This document shows positions 49,208 through 60,000 of a stretch of 60,000 bases of DNA, in pieces. This DNA is from Tubulanus polymorphus. Taxonomy: Eukaryota > Nemertea > Palaeonemertea > Tubulaniformes > Tubulanidae. The position numbers and the translations under genes were made by a program. Under the pieces are notes generated by a model. The model was not told where the DNA came from, did no database searches, and saw nothing but the letters and a program-made list of their open reading frames with translations. Location: assembly GCF_964204645.1 (NCBI RefSeq), contig NC_134028.1, positions 27,194,153 through 27,254,152 of the forward strand, given 5' to 3'. Positions within the stretch are counted from its first letter, which is position 1; each line of letters opens with the position of its first letter.

Positions 49208-51813
49208 TTTATTTCAAATAAAACAGAACAACAGTTCACACGAAATATTATAGTCCCATAATAAAGAAAACCTGTCGATATTTCAACTTTATGGTTTCAT
49301 TGATTGAGTTACTTGTCAAAACATGTCCATATTACATCATTATACAATATGTGTATCATACAATTTTTTACAAAACCAGACCAATAAAACTGGGTCGTGG
49401 GGTACAAACAATTACAAACTAATGCAACCAGTTATCGCTGCTTTACAGCTACATTTAATCTTCAATTTCAATTTTCCCTAAAACTTTAACACCCACTATA
49501 TAGAAACTTAATAGAAGTAAAAGAGACAACATTTTGGAGTCTCTGTAGAGACCATCATCAAGTCTGAAGAATAACTAAAACAGGGAAAAACAAGTTAATT
49601 GGGAAAGTAAAGCGAGTGTTCAGTGCTAAGGTTGAGAGGTTTTGTTATTTTGTGCGTATAGGTTGTTCTAGTTATTTCTTCATTATACTTTTTTTATTTG
49701 ATTCTGATTCTTGATAAATGAATTTTGCCTTTTAAATTTGCATATAGCAGGGTTTAAATTATATATTCTATGCCTGAGTCAGGCTATTATTCTATTAGCA
49801 AAAATGACACCACAGCTTTGAGAGATCAGGGGATCAGGGGATGACTCTATTGTTTTTATGGATATGTGATACAGTCTATCAAACCATCATAAACAGAACA
49901 ACAGTAGGCTGCCCGTGCCGGTCGGCACAGATAAACAATATTCATTTGGCTCCAGGTAGATGGTTGGTCCCAGTCCCTGTCAAAATGGCAAATTGGTCTC
50001 GATCCAAACTTCGTCCTAGAATAGAGAAAATATTACATAGAAAATGTTCGATTGAATTAACAGTCAAGTGGGAATTGTTTTCATGACATAATTCGGTAAC
50101 TAGAATTTATAATTACCTTATAATTCTAGATAATTCAACACCAGTATTCAATCTTTGATCACTTTTCAAACTGTTCTATTGGACAAATTTCATGCTGCAA
50201 AAAATCATTATATTATGAAAATACTAAGTAATCTATTTATAGCAGTCTGAAATTGGGGCTAAATTCTATTAGAAAATCAATCATTTTCAAACTTGTGTTT
50301 AGCAGAATTAAGCAGCATCAGCTGCAGCAGCATCAGCCGCACTTCTTTCCGGAGAATCACACATAAAAATTCTGTACAGAATAATTAAATGTTAGAATAT
50401 TATGAAATTAGAGCACAGTGGAGTGATGAAATACTCACCATTTCTAAACTCATATCAGATAAGTCCAGTGCCATCTAGCAGGATTTCACTTCCAACAGTC
50501 ATAATGTCATGAAGTTAAGAGAACTGATGATTTTCTGAGAAACTAAATTCTTAAACCGATAGCAGCAGCTTCAGAAACTAGAGCTTCATTACTCTTTGAA
50601 TGTGAATATTTTTAATTTCTCCAGTTCCAAAAAGTGTTGGGCGTATTGCATTCTGGAAAGATTAAATTATGCCAGAAAATGGTTAATGAAATAGATAGAA
50701 ACTGCAACTTGTTTGTGTTCGATTGACAGAAAACCTACCAGGTTAATGAGTAGTTTATCACAATGTGTCGAGTATATGCAGATTTCTGAGAGGTTTGATG
50801 GTAGCTTTAGACTGCGTCCTCTAGTAAAACGTTGATACCTGCCAACATTGACCGATCAAAACATCATTTTCTGGACTTGATTTGAAGATCACCACAAATT
50901 ACTGCAATAAATCGATATAAAACTCACCGCTTCTGACTTGTTTGATTTGTGGAGCGCAATGTTAACTGCAAGTTCAGCTTTATTTTGGACCCTAGAATAC
51001 AAAAGTTGTATAATTTTGATGATTCGAGCTTTGATAAGAATAGAAGTGATTGAAAATTCGCCTTCACTGATTAATGTAGCTTCTAATCAGGAAATGAGTT
51101 TATAAATGTACAGTCAAACAGAGACTAGAATCTGTAGAGATATTTACCGGTACCGTATTGGTTTTGAGGATCTAAAGCGATGTCCATCTTAAACAAATGT
51201 GAAGTGAATTCCCAATGTTTACTGTTCACAGATTCTATCAACGGTTTCAGTTATTTCAGCTCCTAAATACAAATTTTAGAAATTGTCAGTTAAGTTGTTA
51301 TGAAATAAGAGCAGTTTCACACCAAATTAAACTGTGATCCGTGATCTTTGAGTGGTTGAATGCTGGAAACATAAACAGATAGAATAATTTATATAGAACA
51401 GTTCTCTAAAAATAATGAATTTCCAAACAGGTTTTACCGGCTGCTGCTGGCGCTGTGGCTGCATGGTGCTGGTACTGCGGGTACTGCCAGTGCTGCTGTT
51501 GCAGCTGCTGGTGGCGCTGTTGCTGCATGGTGCTGGTACTGCAGGTACTGCCAGTGCTGCTGTTGCTGCTGCTGGTGGCGCTGTTGCTGCATGGTGCTGG
51601 CACTGCAGGTACTGCTAGTGCTGCTGTTGCTGCTGCTGCTGCGGTGTGTATCTCATCCTGTAACTGAGAGTAAAACAGTAATTTTTAGTTCAAAAATAAT
51701 TCAAAATATCAACAGAGACTGTGAAGAATTCTGTGGAGAAATTCATTAACAGTTTTGTGCTTATCTTTAAATGAGCGTGTTTAAATAGTAAATTATATTG
51801 CATTCATTTCATT
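49208..51813 (-). ncRNA. Candidate spliced minus-strand transcript, unit 5
   Basis: Same exon chain. The exon A donor is changed to AT and exon B is enlarged by CAG-rich repeats; the other GT/AG sites are retained. Confidence 0.35.
51438..51645 (+). repeat. CTG-rich tract expanded to a minisatellite, unit 5
   Basis: About three tandem ~66-bp copies containing GGTGGCGCTGTTGCTGCATG and GTGCTGGTACTGCAGGTACT. The tract is more than twice the length in the other units. Confidence 0.88.
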
Positions 51814-51898
51814 CTGAAAAGAAAAAGAAACAATAATCAGTGACAATAGAGCAGAATGTAACATCTCAAATTATCAATCAATCAGACAGAAACAGTAC

Positions 51899-52099
51899 AG
51901 GATTTCTGTGGATTAAACAGCTGTACTTATTTCATACTGATTGTACAGTTACAGATACATGTAACATTGTGTACAGATACAGAGTACAGATCACTGCATT
52001 ACTTCATCCTGTGATTGAACAGTGATTTAATGTTCTTTCATCTTCATTAGATTCCCATCCATCTAACTAAAACATCAGAACATTTTAACTCATCTAACC
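51899..52099 (-). repeat. Inverted repeat, right arm, unit 5
   Basis: Reverse complement partner of 43945-44144. Confidence 0.88.
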
Positions 52100-52312
52100 T
52101 CCCGACCCGACCCTCCCCTCCCAGACCCCTTCCCTCCCAGACTCCTTCCCTCCCGCCCTCCCAAACCCCTTCCCTCCCGCCCTCCCTGACCCCTTCCCTC
52201 CTGCCCTCCTGGACCCCTCCCTCAATGCCCTCCCACCTGGCCCTCCCTCAATGCCCTCCCACCTGGCCCACCCTCAATGCCCTCCCACAATGCCCTCCCA
52301 TCATGCCTCCTC
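52100..52312 (+). repeat. Pyrimidine tract 2, unit 5
   Basis: Shortest version. In this unit tract 1 is expanded and tract 2 is contracted. Confidence 0.9.
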
Positions 52313-53167
52313 AACTCTCTTGTCTCCTCTTCACACACCACTCATCTGTACAATAACTACAAAACGATTTGCCATTTTTCACGATCATATCAATTTCATT
52401 TATAAATCAAAATCCTTAATCAATTGCACCATTGATGGGACTCACAGATACTTTCTCTACACATTTTGGAGGCATTCAGATGACCTCAAATGATCATATG
52501 CCTGGGTTGGTCTTGAAAATTACATGGCTTCATTTTTACAGATGATTTCTTTATCAATTTCATCAAATTATTCCTATTATTTCTACTCCCTCTAATAAGT
52601 ATTCACAATATATCTCAGTTTCACGACAAGTTGCAGCAGTCGTCTGTAAACAGATTTCATTTCATCAAATGATACGAGTTTGAGTTGTAGAGGTTTCATC
52701 TACAAAACATCAAACCAAACCTGAGGAACCTAACGTTGTAAGGGAGGGGGAGGTATACGGAGGGTTCACCCGAACCAAGGAAATAAGCCCGAACCAAACC
52801 TTCACACTCACAAAATGTCGCGAGAAAGGCAAACACAAACCAAGGACAAGAATGATGGCTGAGATCAAAACAATTAAGGCTATTGATGTTGCTTCACCAA
52901 TTCAACATGACGTCACTAAATGAAACCATTGTGGACTATTTCAATACTCTCTACTAGAGGTTTCATATAAGCAAGTAGTTTATGGAATCCTATTCATAAA
53001 AGTTATTAATCAATGTTTTTAAACTGCTGATGCAAAATATATACGTCATAAATAATCTGTTTGATTGTCTTTTCAAGTTAACACTTAAACCCAGTGGAAC
53101 GAACTCCAGCCATTTTTCCTTCATTTGCCATTTTTCGTTTTTACTCTTTTCTCTGACTTTTAGCACT

Positions 53168-53355
53168 TGAGTCGAGGTAGGAATAGACCCCTGCCCGCTC
53201 GCTAAGCGTGCAGGACACTAAACCTTCAAATTGCTCTCGGAACCTTCTCTTTATATTTTATCTTTTTTGAGTCGAGGTAGGAATAGACCCCTGCCCGCTC
53301 GCTAAGCGTGCAGGACACTAAACCTTCGAATTGCTCTCGGACCCCACTCTTTATA
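53168..53355 (+). repeat. Duplicated GAGTCGAGGTAGG block, unit 5
   Basis: Two tandem copies joined by the same TTTTATCTTTTTT linker as in unit 2. Confidence 0.88.
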
Positions 53356-53655
53356 TCAGCATTTCATGCTGTTTTATTTTATTCACGCATTCGCTTTACA
53401 TTTTTTCATATGGCTTTTCCTTATTTGTCGTCTCACTAAAATTCTCATCAGTTCCGACTGGGATCAAGTTTAATCTTCGAGAGACAAACAGCAAAAGGTT
53501 GTGTTAGTTGCACCAGCAGCAGCAGCTGCAGAAGCACCAGCAGCAACACTGATACAGATGAATCTTTCATTAACTACGTCATTTGTTCCATTCTCAAATA
53601 TTGAGTCATGAAGGCAACAGAAATAACTTTAAAAAACGTTAAATCTTTCATTCAT

Positions 53656-53833
53656 GGTCTTTGTTTAGTGACCTAAGCGTCAAAGTTTGGTTCATAGCCC
53701 AGGTTTGGTGACCAAAGAGTCAAAGTTTGGTTCATAGCTCAGGTTTAGTGACCAAAGAGTCAAAGTTTGGTTCATAGCCCTGTTTTGGTGACCAAAGAGT
53801 CAAAGTTTGGTCTATGGTTCTGATTTGGTGACC
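53656..53833 (+). repeat. 40-bp minisatellite, unit 5 (5 copies)
   Basis: Five copies, followed by ~75 bp of unit-specific sequence (about 53850-53923). Confidence 0.9.
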
Positions 53834-55302
53834 ACGGAGGGTAAATATAGCTCATGGCCCTCGTTAAAGGTAAGTCAGTTTTATGGCTCTGGTTTGATTA
53901 GCAAATAACATGAGAAATTGTGCGTTGCATATGTTGAATAGGGGAATTGGACTAAACACTCATCACTAGAATAAAGTGAAGAATTATGTTTACACTGAAT
54001 GGGCTCAAAATCTTGGACTAATTGATAAAGTCCGAAATAATTCTGACTAATTTGAGTCTATCGGAAAATGATGCATTGATCGAAGTCTAAAAGCTATAAA
54101 CTGACAAATTGATCGAGCACTGATAATATTTTAAATAACAGCGGAGGATGAAATAACTTTCATAAACTGATATGATCGTGAAAAATGGCAAAATACACTA
54201 GATACACCTCCCCCACGCTTTATCAGAGTCTCATTGTAGTAGGAAGATTGCCGTAGCCTAACTTTAAAAACTACAACTACATCTGGTTGAATATCATTTG
54301 TTTTTATGGCTTTTAAATTCAGTAAAATATTTCCTGATAGAAGTACAATTAGTTCGCAGCCCCTTAAATTCTGTCTAGAATAGAATTATAAGTCACAGGT
54401 AGAAATAGAATATTATCCTATTCTAAAATGAATATAACAATAGAACAATAGTCTCTCCGTGTCAATCTTTGTCCCACCTAAAAATTGTACAGTTTATTTC
54501 AGAAATTGTGTCCCATCTTTTTGAAAAGGATAACTAATTATTAAGGATATCTATGAATAGTGACATACTGTGCCATGAAGGCAAATGAAGAAGTGTGTCC
54601 ATAAAAGTGATAACAAAACATATCACTTATTCTAATGAGTTCTATACTCTTCTTCCAAAAATGAAGAGTAGGTCTCTGTCTAAGAATCTGCAGAAAAAAG
54701 AGGAAGCAGCGATGAATGTGACTGCATCAACAATTTTCTAAGTCGTCCTATACAGTTCTCAGTATTTACAGCCGTTTTTAAAATAGCACAGAAGAAAATA
54801 CATCTTTCAGCTGGAAATGTATCAGTAAACGGCCAGATATCAACAGTAATTATTACGTATGATTGTTGTTTCATTGAATTATTAATGAAGCCGTGTTTTG
54901 ATCGGAGCCAAGGAGCAGTTTGTGATCATTCAAAAAATATCTCTCATTCCTGACCACATTAAATAATGGCCCTAAAATTTGAAACGTCCCAATTCAAAAA
55001 TCTGGGGGCAATTATCTCATAACGATTGAGAGAAGTGACGGTGAAATAACGTGCGCACTCACCGGGGATCAAACCCGGGTCTCATAGAAATAACAACTAG
55101 TAAAATAGAACGAGTCCAATTGGCCGATGGTTATACAGCTTGTCATGCATAACAACTGAAACATGACATGTTGCAGTCACGTGTTTCATAATGATTAATC
55201 CTTTCATAGAATAATAAAAAGATAGGACACATTTTCTGAAATATCCTAAACTTCAAGACTAAAACTACGACTAAACCACCTGTACCTGTACCTAAACCCT
55301 AA

Positions 55303-55568
55303 AGCCCCACCCTATATCCCTCCCTCCAAAGTCCTACCACCACCCCTACATCCCTCCCATCCTCCCGGACCCCATCCCTTCCACCCTCCCGGACCCCTTC
55401 CCTCCCGGACCCCTTCCCTACCGCCCTCCCTCCCAAACCCCTTCCCTCCTGCCCTCCCTCACCCCATCCCTCCCACCCAGACCCCTTCCCTCCCACCGTC
55501 CCCCACCCCAACCCTCCCTCCCTCTACCCCTTCCCTCCCCCAACCCTACCCACCCTCCCCGAACCCCA
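55303..55568 (+). repeat. Pyrimidine tract 1, unit 6
   Basis: The same tract at intermediate length (~265 bp), with the AAAGCCCCACCC start seen only in units 5 and 6. Confidence 0.9.
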
Positions 55569-55569
55569 C

Positions 55570-55770
55570 GGTTAGATGAGTTGAATGTTCTGATGTTTTA
55601 GTTAGACGGATGGGAATCTAATGAAGATGAGAGAACATTAAATCACTGTTCAATCACAGGATGAAGTAATGCAGTGATCTGTATCTCAGTATCTGTACAC
55701 AATGTTACATGTATCTGTAACTGTACAATCAGTATGAAATAAGTACAGCAGTTTAATCTATAGAAATTCT
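55570..55770 (+). repeat. Inverted repeat, left arm, unit 6 (no partner)
   Basis: Left arm only; the unit is truncated before the right arm would occur. Confidence 0.88.
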
Positions 55771-56568
55771 AACTCTTAAGATACACATGATCTGATTGTC
55801 ACGAAGGAACATGATTGATAACAGTTGTATTATTGACACCAGGAACCAGTTTCATATTGATTAGAAATAACATTTGAGTTGATCACAATTTAGAAAACCT
55901 GTAAACCCGCTTACAGAAATAACAATCCCAATCATGAACTGATTATAGTCAAATATTCATCAAAAGAAATTTGAAATGATTGAATAAATGCAACAGGTTT
56001 CTGAGATTTCATTTCAAAACATGGTTTATAACAAACAATATAAAATTGGTCCCTAAAAATCAATTCAACAACCGATAAATAAAGATTAATGTTACTTATC
56101 TTGAATTTCCACATAGGTTATAGTGATTCCTGATGTCATGCTGAATCCAAGTGATTCCCGATGTCCGGCGCGAAACCAAAAAAGTCTGATTGTGAAACAC
56201 TGATTCCTTGTTGTCCTGTGCTGAATCTAAGAGTGATTCTTGTTTTCCTGTGCTGAATCAAAATTCCTGTTGAACATGTTGAAGTGATACCTATAATAGA
56301 CAAATCTAAGATTGTTTTCTTTCCTTAGAAATAACTGCAGAAATATCAAATCTAGAATTCAAACTTACAAATTAGATTGTTCACTCCAATCTGCAGTTCA
56401 TTTATTCACAGGGTTTTTCTATCCACAGTTTAGGTTTTGCATCTAGAGTTGAACATGAAATATAAACAAGAAAGTAATGAAAAAACGAACAGTTTAAATA
56501 TTATCTGTTTCTGAAACCGATGATGATCATCATCATCAATATCACAGACGAATGGAGGCAAGTAGAGG

Positions 56569-56869
56569 CATCAATCCTCCTGCGGCAGGCACTCGAACCT
56601 GATGGCATCCAGAATGCCACGGTACGAAACCCTGCCACACTAGACCGAGTGCGCAGCAGCTACACGCGCAGCTTAGATGATGTCATTAATAGCCAATCAG
56701 ATATTACGTTTCATTTTAGCCCAGGTTTTGCCATTTATAGTTCTTCAAGTTTTCGTGCGGCAAAGCTGCGCATGTACCTGCGCACCCGGTCTAGTGTGGC
56801 AGGGGTTCGTGCCGTGGCTGAGTGTAGCAAGCGATGTCATCAGGTTCAAATCCCTCCCATGGGAGGATG
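56569..56869. mobile_element. Foldback element with tRNA-like arms, unit 6
   Basis: A 301-bp version with the short centre of units 1, 2 and 4, but with B boxes close to unit 5 (GGTTCGAGTGCC on the minus strand, GGTTCAAATCC on the plus strand). It is intermediate between the two groups. Confidence 0.78.
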
Positions 56870-58010
56870 TTGGTTGGTGTCCCACACGTTTGGACTGTGA
56901 TTGATATCGATTTAGTGACAGATGAAATAAACTTACACTGTTTTCACTATTTGATGTAATCAGTCGATGGAATCATTTTAGAACAAATTCATCACAAAAC
57001 AGCGAGGTGAAGCCCATCGTGGTCTAGATATATCGGGATGGAATGACGTCGATATGCTCGACTGAGCGCCACCAGTCCACAAGTGCACCGTTTGTAGGAT
57101 GTACCTCTGAAATAATTTGATTTCCCACAATATCTGAGATGGAATATTTTTCGCCATTTAAACCAATGTTACAAACACTTACCAAATATTGAAATACTGA
57201 TTTCAGGGGTCGGGAAGGAGGGTGGCAATGTTTAGGTGAGGTTTTTGCTTAATTTCGTGTTATGGTAATTCGGTAAAGCACGCCATTTTGATATTGCGTC
57301 ATAGTGTACCTCAGATTGGGATTCCCGCCGGTAGACTGGTCACCGCCACCTGCATTCGCAAGTAGAAATGGCAACCAGTCGATTGCAGGTCTCGGCTTCT
57401 TTTCGATTAGATTAGGTTTTGTATTCTACGCAATATTCAAAGAATTTATTTAATGAAAACCACGCTCTTTACCAATCTAATCATTCGTTTCGAGGTTTCC
57501 GTAATTACTACTTTAGTTCACAGAAATTCCGCTATCGTTATTCATAGGGGCAGCACTGAACGGTTGTAATTTGATGCAGTCTTGCTATTTTACTGCGGCA
57601 TGTGAGGAATACAGATTTTTCTTAAGTCAAATTTCATTCATCACTCAACACTAGTTTGTTAGAAATTAATAACTGTACCAACATTAGAGCTTTATATAAG
57701 GAGAGTAAATTAATGGTATGATAGAATCTCCCTAATTCCGATCATTGGGACCAACAAAATTCATTCGTTTTACGGCAAATCCGGATTTAAAAGTCATTTT
57801 CGTGTATATTAATGATTAAATTGACTGTAAATATTATTCGGATTAGACCAAAATTCGGATTAAGCCGATGCGGATTAAACGATTTAGTTTGAATGTATTA
57901 GCCAATAGAATCAGTCTTCACCCATCGAACTGGCCCCAGGGCACTAAAATTACCAAGAAACAAACACTGACGAGTGTTGGCCTGTTTAATGAACGCAGAA
58001 ACCCTAGTGT

Positions 58011-58385
58011 CCCGACAGAGTACTGTGTACCGACAGAGTACTGTGTCCCGACGGAGTACTGTGTACCGACGGAGTACTGTGTACCGACAGAGTACTGTGT
58101 ATCGACAGAGTACTGTGTATCGACAGAGTACTGTGTATCGACGGAGTACTGTGTACCGACAGAGTACTGTGTCCCGACGGAGTACTGTGTCCCGACGGAG
58201 TACTGTGTCCCGACGGAGTACTGTGTACCGGACGGAGTACTGTGTCCCGACGGAGTACTGTGTACCGGACGGAGTACTGTGTCCCAACGAGTACTGTGTC
58301 CCGACGGAGTACTGTGTACCGACGGAGTACTGTGTCCCGACGGAGTACTGTGTACCGACAGAGTACCGTGACCCGACATAGTACC
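58011..58385 (+). repeat. 18-bp minisatellite, first block
   Basis: About 21 copies of GAGTACTGTGTACCGACA with GTACC/GTATC/GTCCC and ACA/ACG variants; three copies have 1-bp indels. Each copy carries GTAC twice. It starts abruptly where unit 6 stops. Because 18 is a multiple of three, frames stay open on both strands (VPTEYC- and YSVGTQ-type periodic peptides); I do not regard these as genes. Confidence 0.95.
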
Positions 58386-59231
58386 CAGGGGCGGATCCAG
58401 GGGGATGGGTAGACAGTATTGGAAGGAAATTTAAGGGCACCTTTCTGACCTTAGGGCACACCCAGTATCCAGTTCAATGCGAGCGCCGAAGGCGCGAAGT
58501 CCTTAGAGGGGGGTCTGGGGGCCCACCCCCGGAAAATTTTGAAAATATGGTACCATTTAAAGGCTTTTAGAGGGCTTCTAGAGGCTAGCAGAGCAATCCA
58601 GAATAAACGAATCCGAGACAAGATTTCAACACATGCGGATAAAAAATGAAGCTGGCGAACCCATGAAAGAATGGTTGTCGCCAACTTCGCCTAGTGCCCC
58701 TATAATCTTTAAAAGTGCCCCTTAACAATTATACAGAATACGGCTAAATGCCCCTTCATTGTTAACAATCGGCAAAAATTGCCTCGTCTTCACATTTATC
58801 CTTATGTCGTGTGCTATCTTCCAAACCAAAAGTGCCCCTAAAATTTTAAAAATTAGGCAAAAAAGTGCCCTTTTCTTCAACATTTTCCGCGTATAGTGCC
58901 CTCTTCTAAAGTACGAGTGCCCCTTTAGCCCTCCCTGAAAGACAAGGAAGGACAAGGTGCCCTCATCTAAAGCATGAGTGCCCTTTGCAAAAGGAAAGTG
59001 CCCATTTTAATTTATCATGATTAAAGGCTTTACAAATATGATTATCTCTCCTCACTTTCTCGGCAGCAGTATATACCGATTAATTTTATAATTATGCCCG
59101 GATTACGGACACGGAATTAGCGGTTGCTGAAATAATGCCGTCAAAAATATTGCCGGTGAAATTTCGAAGGGCACTTAAAAATTCTAGACCGTATTGGGCA
59201 ATACGGCTAATACGGTCTGGATCCGCCCCTG
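58386..59231. mobile_element. 846-bp non-autonomous DNA transposon inserted in the 18-bp array
   Basis: Perfect 15-bp terminal inverted repeats CAGGGGCGGATCCAG (58386-58400) and CTGGATCCGCCCCTG (59217-59231), flanked by GTACC on both sides (58381-58385 and 59232-59236). The interior has about ten AGTGCCC words between 58690 and 59005, a palindromic GGGGTCTGGGGGCCCACCCCC block near 58511 and an inverted pair near the right end. No transposase reading frame. CAG ends and spaced internal motifs suggest an hAT-like element, but that superfamily normally gives 8-bp duplications, so I leave it unassigned. Confidence 0.88.
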
Positions 59232-59850
59232 GTACCGTGTACCGACAGAGTACTGTGTACCGACAGAGTACTGTGTACCGACAGAGTACTGTGTATCGAC
59301 GGAGTACTGTGTACCGACAGAGTACTGTGTCCCGACGGAGTACTGTGTATCGACGGAGTACCGTGTATCGACGGAGTACTGTGTATCGACGGAGTACCGT
59401 GTACCGACAGAGTACCGTGTACCGACAGAGTACCGTGTACCGACGGAGTACCGTGTCCCGACGGAGTACCGTGTATCGACGGAGTACCGTGTACCGACAG
59501 AGTACTGTGTACCGACAGAGTACTGTGTAACGACGGAGTACTGTGTACCGACGGAGTACTGTGAAACGAAGGAGTACTGTGTCCCGACGGAGTACTGTGT
59601 ATCGACGGAGTACTGTGTACCGACAGAGTACTGTGTACCGACAGAGTACTGTGTACCGACAGAGTAACGTGTACCGACAGAGTAACGTGTACCGATAGAG
59701 TACCGTGTACCGACAGAGTACCGTGTACCGACAGAGTACCGTGTCCCGACAGAGTACTGTGTCCCGACAGAGTACTGTGTACCGTCAGAGTACTGTGAAA
59801 CGACGGAGTACTGTGCACCGACAGAGTACTGTGTACCGACAGAGTACTGG
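59232..59850 (+). repeat. 18-bp minisatellite, second block
   Basis: About 34 copies of the same 18-bp repeat with nearly no indels. Variants include GTAACG, GTGAAACGA and GTATCGA forms. It is the continuation of the array interrupted by the transposon. Long periodic ORFs on both strands are consequences of the period. Confidence 0.95.
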
Positions 59851-60000
59851 TTTGAGCAGGGGACGCCTAGGCTCAACGGAGCCCCGCGTCCAGGATTTTT
59901 AATGGTTCTATATCAACTTCATGACCCCTTCTTAATACCCGAGAAGTTTCAGAGCCCTAGGGCCACTATCAAGGTCGTGCCGGAAGTTAGAAAAAGGTCG
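59851..60000. other. Unassigned flank beyond the minisatellite
   Basis: About 150 bp of non-repetitive sequence starting with GGTTTGAGCAGGGGACGCC. It contains a small inverted pair (GGGGACGC / GCGTCC). No gene, RNA or repeat family recognised; it may be the start of the flanking chromosomal sequence or another element. Confidence 0.5.

Larger units (their letters stand above)
43036..55057 (+). repeat. Macrosatellite unit 5 (longest, most diverged complete unit)
   Basis: Direct repeat, 12022 bp. Its extra length comes from a 160-bp MITE insertion (43197-43356), a pyrimidine tract expanded to ~485 bp, an expanded 33-bp minisatellite (46452-46862), a nested hairpin element (48409-48630), an expanded CTG-rich tract (51438-51645), a doubled ~110-bp block, and ~165 bp of unit-specific sequence at 54829-54990. 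It lacks the 165-bp MITE of units 2-4. Confidence 0.97.
55058..58010 (+). repeat. Macrosatellite unit 6, truncated at the array edge
   Basis: It matches the first ~3 kb of the other units and stops at 58010, inside the CCTAGTGT part of the 33-bp minisatellite motif that precedes the tRNA-like sequence elsewhere. Everything after that point in the unit is missing. It resembles unit 5 most: both keep the TTCAAATCC box in the foldback right arm and share a different sequence after the GCTCTT at about 57464. Confidence 0.95.

Noticed and set aside
1-58010. rDNA, histone or snRNA gene cluster
   Set aside because: I looked for conserved rRNA, 5S, histone and spliceosomal RNA landmarks and saw none in any unit.
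57898-58461. Periodic 130-230-codon ORFs over the 18-bp minisatellite
   Set aside because: Open in several frames on both strands because the period is a multiple of three; no start context or unique sequence.
58011-59850. CRISPR-like array
   Set aside because: The 18-bp repeats are contiguous with no unique spacers, and the context is animal-type repetitive DNA.

Overview
The window reads as repetitive, AT-rich animal nuclear DNA. It has no bacterial-type gene density, many short ORFs that do not hold together, poly-pyrimidine and trinucleotide tracts, several MITE-like hairpin elements, tRNA-derived sequences and TTAGGG-type motifs. A marine invertebrate is my best guess; I cannot name the species. 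I found no long protein-coding gene, rRNA, histone or recognisable transposase.

Positions 1-58010 form one head-to-tail macrosatellite. Five complete units, taking the boundary at the first base of the window, start at 1, 10528, 21549, 32220 and 43036. Their lengths are 10527, 11021, 10671, 10816 and 12022 bp. A sixth unit starts at 55058 and breaks off at 58010. Units 2-4 resemble each other most; units 5 and 6 are the most diverged. The array probably continues upstream of position 1.

Each complete unit has the same order (unit 1 coordinates): pyrimidine tract 1 (245-440); left arm of a ~200-bp inverted repeat (444-644); an (ATC)n tract (1397-1438); a foldback element with tRNA-like arms (1470-1770); a GGATTA cluster (2615-2775); a tRNA-like sequence with a perfect B box plus TTAGGG motifs (3022-3126); a 65-76-bp minisatellite carrying the palindrome GGGTTCGAACCC (3830-4556), interrupted by a 178-bp hairpin MITE (4206-4383); a minus-strand chain of splice-site-bounded exons (4740-7293) that looks non-coding or decayed; a CTG-rich tract (7047-7122); the right arm of the inverted repeat (7379-7579); pyrimidine tract 2 (7580-7862); and a 40-bp minisatellite (9083-9263). 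Units differ by insertions, tract lengths and minisatellite copy number, and the pattern of differences is a mosaic that no simple order of duplication explains.

The array ends at 58010, inside a 33-bp minisatellite motif, and passes directly into an 18-bp minisatellite (58011-58385 and 59232-59850). That array is split by an 846-bp DNA transposon with perfect 15-bp terminal inverted repeats and a GTACC target duplication. The last 150 bp are unassigned.

No set of genes working together can be claimed. If the unit has a product, the best candidates are a spliced minus-strand RNA and the many Pol III B-box-like sites. The most unusual aspect is a macrosatellite unit that combines three tRNA-like or B-box modules, a long inverted repeat and two large G-rich/C-rich tracts.
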